A DNA stretch of 64,000 nucleotides. It comes from Ceratotherium simum simum (taxonomy: Eukaryota > Chordata > Mammalia > Perissodactyla > Rhinocerotidae). The stretch covers positions 16,118,805 through 16,182,804 of the forward strand of contig NW_004454180.1 in NCBI RefSeq assembly GCF_000283155.1, given 5' to 3'. The position numbers were made by a program, and so were the translations under genes. The notes under the pieces were generated by a model. The model had not been told where the DNA came from. It did no database searches and saw only the letters and a program-made list of their open reading frames with translations. Numbering within the stretch: position 1 is the first letter of the stretch; every line of letters starts with the position of its first letter. Positions 55,031-64,000 of the stretch are shown here, in pieces.

Positions 55031-55460
55031 AGTCTTTCCCAAAGCAATAATTTGAAGATCAGCTAGTTTATTGTAATGATCACAGCTAGAAATGGAGAAG
55101 GTATGAATCAGGACAAAGGGAAAGGAAAAGAAGAAAGACTGGAAACCCTGCTGAGTAGAAATAGGGTTCAGCGATTGAACAGATGTAATGGGTTCAGGAA
55201 AAGGAGGTATTCAAGGATGGCACTCAGTCTTGAACTTGGAAAGTGAGTGAACAGTAACACCATCAACTAAGGAGCAGAAGGCAGGTGGGAAAGGTCGTGA
55301 ATTCACTTTGAGACACGCTTCACTTAAGAGGCCCCAGAAACGGTGGATGGACATGTCGCGTAGACAGTAAGCCATGCAGATCTGGACTCAGTGGACGCCA
55401 CTGGCTTTGGGCCCATGACACTGGCCCAAGCCACCGTCATCCCTCCTAATTCTCTCCTAA
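55031..55460. other. Intronic sequence, possible old repeat
   Basis: 55180-55320 resembles an old mammalian repeat (ggaggtattcaaggatggca, ctcagtcttgaacttgg) that I cannot name. No exon. Confidence 0.3.
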
Positions 55461-55469
55461 TTGCCTCTA

Positions 55470-55930
55470 TTTTCATTCCCACCTTTTCACACAGAAGATA
55501 GAATAATCTTTAGCAAATCTTCAGTGGCTTCTCACTGCCCTTGCCTGGCGCTGGCCTCCCCCTGGGGACCCGTCACCCTCCCTCTGACTCCATACACTCT
55601 AGCTATGCTGGATACTCTCAGTTTCTATCTCCTTCTCCTAGAATGGGCTCCCCACACACTCATGCACTAGCACAGCTGCACACATACCCCACCTATCTTC
55701 CTGGATAATTTCCACTCATTGTTTAGGGCTCCATTTTGGTATCATCTCCTCGGAGAAGCCATCCTTGATTTCCGCATCCCCACCGCCAATGTGGTCCTTG
55801 GTATTTTCTCTCATCTGTCTGCCCCACTGAAACAAAAAGAGCAGGAAGCATGCCTGTTTAATTTACCTCTTCATCCCAACTCCTGGCACAGGCCTACCCC
55901 AGAATGGGAACTCAATACCAACTGAATGCA
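55470..55930 (+). mobile_element. L2 LINE 3' region
   Basis: ggcttctcactgcccttgcc, ctctagctatgctggatact, tttagggctccattttggta, tcggagaagccatccttgat, gagcaggaagcatgcctgtt, gaatgggaactcaatacc: L2 3' UTR in sense order. Confidence 0.75.
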
Positions 55931-55934
55931 GTGA

Positions 55935-58560
55935 TTGATTGGCATATTGATGGAGGAATGAATTAACAGTGGATGAATGGAGAGAGTAAGACTGTTCACA
56001 AACAATCCAGAAACAGAAAGAAGAAAAGAGGGCCACACAAAAACTAAAGAGGAAGACTCTCCAGGGCAGATGCCAGGAGTCTGGGGGTGATGCTGTGTGC
56101 CCACAGCACCAGGTGCTGTGGGGAGGGGTCGAGCAGAAAAAGAAGTGAAACGGGGTTTTAGATTCTAAAATTAGGGGTCACTAGAGACCCTTTCCAGACA
56201 CTGTGCATGGATTGGAAGAAGCCAGTTGTCACATGTCAGCGTGAATTAGATGAGAGGAAGGGAATGAGGAAGGATGGGATTTGAGGGGAAAGAAGGGATG
56301 CTGGGGGCGGGGGGCTGGTTTAGGGTGGAAGAGGCCGAAGGAGGCTGTCTACAGAAATCAGTTACATTATTTTAAAAGGTAATAAATACTCAAAACTCAA
56401 CACTTCCTAATCCTTGTATGACACTTTACTATCGTCTACACTCTTGGAGTTAAGACTCTGTGTTACTGCACATCCGCCCCCCACCTCCCAGGGGCACAGG
56501 GCAGTGGCTATTTACACCACAAAGACTGGCAAATACTAGAAATCCTGACTTTTTTGTCCAGAGAGCCAGGTGTTAACCGTTAACTAGCACATCCCTGCCC
56601 TGGGGGTCTTAACCGAGTTGGGAAACAGAGCCAGAGGGAGAGAGTGGGTGCAAGAGTTTGTGGGCGACCCTGGAACATCAGGATCCTCCCTCTGGCCGTC
56701 ATTTGAGGAATCTCATTTTTGTCTCCCATGTGAGTCGATAAGTCACTCTGCAAACAAGGTTATTATCTATCACGGGAGTTGCTACTTCCAGTGGAAAAAA
56801 TCACAGCTCAGTTCTTGACGTAGTGCAGCCGCCACGGCCTCACAAATGACAATCCTTTAAAAAGCAGCGTCTCCAGCCCAGAGACCAGGAGGAGGGTGGG
56901 GAGGGGTCCTCAAGGGGACAGGCCGGCAGAATGAGCCAGGGCGCCAAGGTTGACAGCCGCCTGCTTGGACCAACGTTTCTGGATACGCCCCAGCTTCCCG
57001 CAGTCACGTGGACGTGGACAAAGCATGGAAGCTTCTCAGAATGCGCACTCAGGATGGGCTCAGGGGCCCACGGTGCCTCGTCTGACCCCAGGCCCTGGCT
57101 GGCTGGCCTCCCGCTCTCTCCCGCCGAGCCCAGCTTCCCGCGGGGGCCCGGCCCTGGCCACTTCCGCTTTCTGATCATACTTACTTGCTCTTTGTTCTTC
57201 AACTTGTTCAAAGCCAACACATAGAAGCACATTTCAAATACTTTTTTAAAAAAATCCATGAGAGCAAATCTTAAATTGAGAACACTACATCTAAAAGTTA
57301 CTATTATTGCTATTAGTAGTATTTGCAAATTAGAAAAAACACGTGGTTTTTCCATTTTAGTGGTGACACACCTTGATATAGAAACCTCTGTTTCCCCTCC
57401 TGCGGCCTCTGTCCCTGGTTGAGATTCTGTTCCACAGACACACAAGATGGCTGAGTGTCCCACCAGTGGACCTTCTCCTACCTCGGGTGATAACACGAGG
57501 TGTGACACCTGCATTCCTTGAGGCGCAGGGGGCTGTCTGAGCCTCCACTCTGGGAAAGTGGGCGACCCACAGCCACAAACCCATGAAATCTTTGCTGCTG
57601 TTCCTGCCATTCAATAGACAGAAGAGAGGAAAGGCTCCTTGGAGGGCTTTCACTTTAGGAAACCACATTTCAGATGCCACACTAGGAAGGCTTCTAGTCT
57701 AATGGAAGCAGCTCATAACGACGAGCTCTTGGAGCCTTTTTTTCTCAGAAAGCCTTGGCTTTGAGTGGTTTCAGATATTTCAACACTGCAGGGGTGTCAG
57801 AAACGGGGACACCAGTGACGAGGTGAGCCCCGGTCCACCCCCACGGCTCTCCCTTCTCTGCAGCTTCTCCCTCCGGCTTCCAGATTTCCCGACAGTTCCC
57901 AGCAGGGGCCTGGAATCATGGCTAGAACCCAGGTGTCCGCTAGACGGTGGCGGAACTGGCCAGACCAGCCGTGGAGCAGGCAAGGCAAGTCTGAGCCCAG
58001 AGTCCGAGGGCCAGAGGCTCCGTGGATGCAGGAAGCAGCCAGCCTCTGCCTGGCCAAGAGCAGAGGGTGATTCCAGCCAGAGGCACCGCGCAGAAGCAAA
58101 AAGATCCAAGAAGGTGCCAGCTTCCCAAGAAGAGCAGCGACTGGTCCTCTCCTTCCTGGCATGTCGGGGGTCCACGCAGCACCTGCTCACTGACTCCCCA
58201 CAAGATGAAGAGCACGGCCCTGCCCGAATCCTGGAAACTCAGCCTTCGGGCCGGCATCTTGCTGGGACCCGGGGGTTCATGCAGAGACTCCTGGCCCCCC
58301 ACCGAAGTTTAACAAGTGCCATTCTGTTTGTTCATGCTCAAGACTACTCTGAAACTCTGAGATGATCATCAGAGAAACATCACCAACCCTAGTGCTGGCG
58401 GGCAAAGACCGACGTGCATCAACGGGCCACTGTCGCCCTGGTGGTGGGTGGTAGGGAGAGACCACATCTGGACAGAATGTGTTATTTTTTTACCTCAATT
58501 GAAAATCGGTACTTGTGAACTTGCAGGACCAAAAGCAACTTGTAAGGCTTGTCGTCTGGT
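55935..58560. other. Unique intronic sequence, partly GC-rich
   Basis: No named repeat. 56840-57610 is open for 256 codons on the minus strand, with a strong donor-like site inside (see findings). 57780-58310 is GC-rich with overlapping open frames on both strands. Neither region looks like the GC-rich first exon of SHC3. Confidence 0.35.
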
Positions 58561-58575
58561 TGCACACACACCCAC

Positions 58576-58950
58576 CGTGGTCAACATCCATCCTGTTGTG
58601 AGGTTACACACATGCACACAGCGTGGTCAGTATCCATCCTGTTGTGGAGTTACACACACACACACACCACGTGGTCAGCATCCATCCTGTTGTGAAGTTA
58701 CACACACACACCACGTGGTCAGCATCCACCCTGTTGTGGAGTTACACGCACACACACCCCGTGGTCAACATCCATCCTGTTGTGGAGTTACACACACGCA
58801 CACCACGTGGTCAACATCCATCCTGTTGTGAAGTTACACACACGCACACCCCGTGGTCAGCATCCATCTTATGAAGTTACACACACGCACACCCCGTGGT
58901 CAGCATCCAATCTGCTGTGCACTTACACACACACGCACTCACCCAGGATC
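58576..58950 (+). repeat. Minisatellite, 46-bp unit, 8 copies plus partial
   Basis: Units begin cgtggtcagcatccatcctg, continue ttgtggagtta and end in a short (AC)n. Starts at 58576, 58622, 58670, 58714, 58760, 58806, 58852 and 58895; spacing 43-48 bp reflects the (AC)n length and a deletion in the seventh unit. A partial ninth starts near 58945. Confidence 0.95.
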
Positions 58951-58954
58951 AACA

Positions 58955-59970
58955 TCCACCCGTTCAGTAGGCCATTCCTATGCTTCGTCTCTCCCACCAT
59001 AAAGGTGTTCTTTCTCCATTACACATTGTAGATCTTTTCTGCTAAAATTCAAACATTTTTTTCTTGCCCTTTACCCAGGAAGTACACACAACTGGTCCTT
59101 CCTTTCCATTACATCTGAAACCATATTATTTCTGAAGTAAATAATTCCATTTAACTTCATTCGTCCTTGGCTGTTTCCCTGTAAAATGCTGCATCTTCAT
59201 TGCACTTCCTTCTGAACCCCGGCAAATTTTCTGGTTGGTGCTGTGGGGTCTGCCCTGGCCGCAGCCACCCCCCAGGCACCTGACCGGGGTACGCACACCC
59301 CTGACACTGCAGTGCATCCCACTGCAGGGTCCCTTTCTTCCAGTCACACAAGGTATGGGAACAAGGCACTGCCCCAGCCATGACACCCACCACCTCCACC
59401 TGGGCCAGGTCCCCATGTCACAGGAGCCTGGCCCAGCACAACCCATGCCTCTACTTCCTGCAGCAGGCATGGAAACATCTAGACAGAGGGTTGACCTCTC
59501 GAGCCCCACACTCTGAGGTGGCCAAGTGGAGCTGGGGTCCGGGGCTCCTGGCCCCCACCCAGGCACCCCACATCCAGGCCATGTTCCTGCTCCAAGGCGC
59601 CACAACCAAGTGAGGGCTGCCGGCTCCCACGCCCCTCAGGACGAGCCGTTGGCTGGGAAGCCGGCCTCTCACGTGGGTTTACACATCTGCTACCCAGGGG
59701 TTCCAGCACCAGGACTTTGCTTAAATGATACTTTTCACATATTCCTCAAACATATGACATATGCTCAAAGGTAAAGCACAGCGAGGAGGTGGGGGAGCAA
59801 GAAGCCTGCTCTTCACGGGACTGAAGTCTCATCAATGGCGCACCTGGCAGAATTATTTCCTCTTAAACGTAAATATAAAAGAAATGAATGAGATAATCAG
59901 GTATTTCTAGAAATATGACATTTGCTATTTTCTAACAAGAAAGAAAACAGCCAAAGTCATCACAAGTTGT
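58955..59970. other. Unique intronic sequence
   Basis: GC-rich at 59220-59720 with open frames on both strands; no recognised domain, repeat or exon. Confidence 0.35.
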
Positions 59971-59975
59971 CTCCC

Positions 59976-60343
59976 TGTGTGTGTGTGTGCGGTGTGTGCG
60001 GTGTGTATGTGGTGTGTATGTGGTGTGTGTGGTGTGTGTGGTGTGTATGTGTGTGGTGTGTGTGGTGTGTATGTGGTGTGTGTGGTGTGTGTGGTGTGTG
60101 TGGTGTGTGTGGTGTGTGTGTGTGTGNNNNNNNNNNNNNNNNNNNNNNNNNNNNNNNNNNNNNNNNNNNNNNNNNNNNNNNNNNNNNNNNNNNNNNNNNN
60201 NNNNNNNNNNNNNNNNNNNNNNNNNNGTGTGTGTGTGTGGTGTGTGTGGTGTGTGTGTGTGTGTGTGTGGTGTGTGTGGTGTGTGTGGTGTGTGTGGTGT
60301 GTGTGGTGTGTGTGGTGCGTGTACGGTGTGGTGTGTGTGTGTG
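59976..60343 (+). repeat. GT-rich microsatellite, ggtgtgtgt-type units
   Basis: GT runs regularly broken by GG, giving a 9-10 bp higher-order period (ggtgtgtgt), with occasional tatgtg variants. Interrupted by the second assembly gap. Confidence 0.97.
60127..60226. other. Assembly gap (100 N)
   Basis: Exactly 100 unknown bases inside the GT microsatellite, the usual placeholder for a gap of unknown length. Confidence 0.99.
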
Positions 60344-63300
60344 CACACGCACAGTTAATGCACCTGCTATACCTGCGTCACAAAAAAAGAGACGACATGC
60401 TTTCCAGATCAAATTAATAATTCTGTCTGTTAATCTCAAAAAAATTTCTTAAACTGTTTTTCAAACCATTTGGGCAATAATTACATGTAAGCTATCCATA
60501 TTATGAGATTTTTTTCAACAATTATAAGAAAAAAATCAGCTTTTAAAGCTCCACTCCACATCAAGGAATAATTTTTTAATCTAGAATTAACACAAAATTC
60601 AATCAACCCGACCATAATAATACATCCTGGCTGATCCTGAAATAAGGTTGCTGAGGGCTGCTTCGTGTGACCTGTGCTCAGTCATCAAAGGGACACAGCA
60701 CTAAGAAAAATACCAATTAAGAATAAATTCTAGAGTAAGTGCAATTTATAAAGACCATCTATACAGAGCAATAGAACATATATAAATAAAACGAATTTTT
60801 TTCTGCCAACCTAAATATCATCAGGTTCACAAATGAGAGAAACAAAATAATTTTTAGAGTTCTTGTAAAAACTAGGCTTCCTTCCAAATGAAAAACAATC
60901 CAGCATATCAGGAAATAATTCAGTAGTTTTCTGATTGTCAGAATCACCTGTAAATAGCTCGTAACGTACATTGTCAGTAAAGATACAACACTCTGCAGAC
61001 TGAACCCTTCGGGAGACTAAGGGGCCGTCACAGGCATTTATGAACCGCCTCACCTGCCTTCCAGGTGTTGATGGTGAGGGTGAACATCTAAAGGCACTGC
61101 TGTACACGTGGGCCTCCTGATTCGTGCCATGGACACTTGGTGGGTACTAAATGTGGTCGATTCTTACCCTGTTTTGAGTCTGGGGTGTGATGAGCTAGAA
61201 GGTGGAGCCCTTCTTTGGGGGACCGCCAGGGCTAGCAGCTAACCCACGCGCAGCCCACACAATATTGCCCGCCATCAGGTGTGGTCAACTCTGAACCTCA
61301 AGGCCGCGCTGGTCTTTGGAAGGCACTTCGATTTCGGCCAGTGGCTATCCTTAAGAACGGACCCCCAACGGTTCACATCTGTCTTTCCTTCCTGGAGTCA
61401 TTGCTCTGTGCATCTCTCAGTGGAGACCTCAATATTGCCTTTGGAACTCGATAAGGATGAGCTGCAGCATCCATGGGCACTCGGGGTCCAGGCCAGCTCA
61501 GACTTCTGGGCAATAGAACTTGAAGGGGGGCAGCTGCGGAGTCCTACTTGTCTGCGTTTCTATTGGCCTCTCGGGTCCAAATTTAAGATAGTTTTAAAAT
61601 TGAATTGCAATGAAAATATTCATTGTTCTTTGCTGTTGGATTTTTCTTTCTATCAAGGGCATATTTCCTTGTTCTTTCCCTTTTGTGTCATCAAAAGAAA
61701 AAACCAGGTGTCAGGCATATTTGGAGGGTACAAAGGTGATGCCAGTGAGGCCGCCTGACAGAAATACTAACCTGGGGCTGCGTGCCCCAGAGCCCTCTCC
61801 CCTGCATGACCCCACGCTGTTACTAGCAGCAGACCAAGTGGAGCGCTAATTAAACATGCCCCGAGCTTTGAGCCCTAGTGTTGCTCAGGAACTCTTCCAC
61901 TGTCAAATTTTACTTCCTTCATTAATTAATCTTACAACCTGCTGTTCAAATACTGTGATGCTTCCTAGATGATCAAAACGTACCAGACTTCTATCTTTTA
62001 GTTTCTACTTTCATGTAAGCAGATTAAGTTGAAATAGTTGAGAATAATAAATCTTGTGTGCGATATCCTAACAGTGTCTGGAAGTAGGTATTTCTATGAG
62101 GGGACATCTATAATTATACAGCATAGGAGTTTTCCAGGAAACTGGAAAACATTTGGGGATTTTCCTTAATTTAGAAATAAATTTAAATCAAAGGGGATAA
62201 TAAGTTCTTTCCCACACCTAAACCATTAGATTTTATAATTAACATACAGAGAGACTATAAAATTGCCCCTTTATGTCTACCAGACATCTTTTAAAGCAAA
62301 GATTCCAATAACACTATTTGTAAATCAGCACATAATACCAAAGTAAGATTTTTTTTCAGTTTTGCAATTTTTCAAGAAAAGAAGTTCATGGTTTTAAACT
62401 CAACATGGGCCATGCGGAAACGCAGACCAAGAGAGGGCCGCACAATAATGTGAATGGAATGTGCACAGGAGAAAATGCCCTGCAGTGTCTGGTCTCCTTT
62501 GCCGTGTGAGGTCAAACTTCTCCAGGGAAGCCTGAGCTCATGTTCACACGACTGCACTGTCCACAGGGGAGGATGGACCAGGCAATGGCCCCCAGCACTA
62601 ACTAGCCACACTATGTGCCCCAGGTCACTGCCACCCTTTAGTTGAGGCTAGACAAACTGACCCTACAATCCAGAAGGCTCTGGGCAGACCCAGCCCTCTG
62701 CCTACTTGAGAACTGCTGCTGGACTGTTACCCCTGACTCAACAGTGGCCCAGCAGAGCAGACTGGTCCCAGTCACCCACCATGATTCAGCCACGAGTCAC
62801 AGTCCGCACGGATGTCTGCCTTCATTCTTCAAAAAGCGAGAGCAAAGCCCTAAGCAAAGTGAATGATTTTTTTTAAGGAAAACTTTAGAGGCATAAATTT
62901 GAGAATTCTTCCTCCATTTGAAAACTACCCTTTATGTTCAACATGACAGGTGTAAAAACTGTGTCAAGGTCTATTCATCTATTTTAAACATAGGCTTTTT
63001 TTTTTGGAGATAGCAATTATACTAACACACTAGAAGTAACAAACTCTGGTGTCACTTCTTCACCTCAAAGTTGTAGTGGTTTTTGTTTTTTGTTTTTCTT
63101 TTTGGCTCATGGTTATATAATTTAAAGAAGGAACACAAGAAGAATATTCATTTTCTCTTATGATAAACTCAATCAGATGTGCATATTTTATGTTGATCTA
63201 CATCCCCTTTGTAAAACATATTAATGAGTTTTCAGAAGCTAAAATGAAGATTAAATTAACAAGCAGCCTCAGAAGGAAGAGGCCCATTTTTAACACTGAT

Positions 63301-64000
63301 GATCACATTCCTTTGTCAGGACTTTTTAGACAGTTAAAAATAATCCACAAAGTTAACTGTTTCCTTTAATATTTTGTTTCCAAGATTAGCAAGATACAAC
63401 ATTTGGTTTGAGGATGTGGCCTGGTGAATTTTTAAACTGGATCTGTAGCCAATATATACAGACCGGGCATCCTGCAGGCTTGTCAATGTTATTGGCAACA
63501 CCATGGGGATGGAGTTTGTGTCTCATTTCCTTTAAATAAAAAGCCAAGCCTTGGAGTGACCGATTGAAATAATGCACCTCTGAGCCTCCTCCCTGGCCTG
63601 GTGGCTGTCTGCACAGCTGAGCACTGTGGTGGGGCTGCTGCCTGACAGGCAGGAGGGCATAATCAGGTGCAGGCCGAATGGACGCTGCTGAGTATTTGTT
63701 CTTTAAATATCATAAAATAGTTGCATGAGGGAGGAATTTTGTGGATCACATCGAGCATGATCTTATAAGTCTTTGTGTTGGAGGAAAACTCTCCTTTCCA
63801 GCAAGCAGCTCCAGACCACGCACCTCAGCCCCCTTAGGCCTATTTAAATGGCAGACTACATTCCCCGGGGAAAACGGTCCCGAATTCTCTCTCTGCTGCT
63901 ATAAACCAAAACTGGTAGGTATGGAACGAAAGGCAGACCCCAAAGACAGCCTTGCTGGGTAACAAAGTGCAGCTTGTCTTATATAAAGCAGGCCGCGTTT
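60344..64000. other. Unique intronic sequence, AT-rich
   Basis: No named repeat or exon over 3.6 kb. 61900-62380 and 63360-63720 look single-copy and contain attaattaat and ttgtcaatgttattggc words. This repeat-poor block is the largest in the window and a natural place to look for intronic enhancers. Confidence 0.35.

Larger units (their letters stand above)
25373..64000 (-). other. SHC3: Inferred SHC3 intron upstream of the PTB exon (probably intron 1, partial)
   Basis: If the exon at 25302-25372 is SHC3, everything to its right lies upstream in the gene. The first coding exon of SHC3 is expected to be long and GC-rich and to end just before YLGC. No CpG-island-like block and no matching reading frame was found up to 64000, so the intron is at least 38.6 kb here. 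Its content is LINE/SINE remnants, three tandem arrays and unique sequence described separately. Confidence 0.75.

Noticed and set aside
56900..58310. GC-rich region as possible SHC3 first coding exon
   Set aside because: No reading frame ending in the residues expected before YLGC, and no dense CpG content.
59922..60452. Cys/Val and His/Thr-rich open frames
   Set aside because: Translation of a GT/AC microsatellite across an N gap; not coding.
61279..61758. 159-codon plus-strand frame
   Set aside because: No recognisable domain and no splice context; ordinary intronic sequence.

Overview
This is a 64 kb piece of a mammalian nuclear genome, almost entirely intronic. Lineage evidence comes from tRNA-derived SINEs of the equine repetitive element (ERE) type at six places; these carry the head/tail signature known from horses, rhinos and tapirs (Perissodactyla). 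L1 3' ends of laurasiatherian type and old MIR/L2 elements fit that. Equus is my best guess, but another perissodactyl is possible. Two runs of N (19580-19795 and 60127-60226) show a draft assembly.

Gene content: I find one convincing protein-coding exon, on the minus strand at 25302-25372. It is 71 nt, has consensus splice sites on both sides, and encodes the start of a Shc-family PTB domain beginning [16 protein letters not shown]. It matches SHC3 (ShcC/N-Shc) best among the paralogues as I remember them. The gene therefore runs right to left: 25373-64000 would be the large intron before this exon and 1-25301 part of the next intron. I looked for the first exon and for the later PTB and SH2 exons and did not find them.

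Layout: 1-2650 is L1 fragments plus a MIR, including a twin-primed L1 inversion. 2650-7040 is mostly unique, with a forkhead/RUNX/E-box cluster near 3060. 7047-12910 is a three-level nest: an old minus-strand L1, split by a younger plus-strand L1, itself split by an ERE. 12.9-25.3 kb is mostly unique with MIR, L2, MER5A, ERE and a small DNA transposon, plus a 30-bp minisatellite holding the first assembly gap. 25.6-26.9 kb holds composite L1s. 27.4-30.35 kb is a roughly 2.9 kb, highly diverged minisatellite of about 31-bp units that appears to have grown out of a MIR. 30.4-34.3 kb is ancient L1 in both orientations. 34.3-43.5 kb has several SINEs and LINE remnants. 43.5-55.9 kb is L2/MIR/L1 mixed with unique sequence. 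56-64 kb is mostly unique, with a 46-bp minisatellite and a GT-rich microsatellite interrupted by the second gap.

By rough by-eye addition about 18 kb is recognisable L1. No novel multi-gene system is visible. The most unusual item is the MIR-derived minisatellite about 2 kb upstream of the SHC3 exon. Repeat family names come from pattern memory, not a database search, and boundaries are approximate unless a target-site duplication is quoted.
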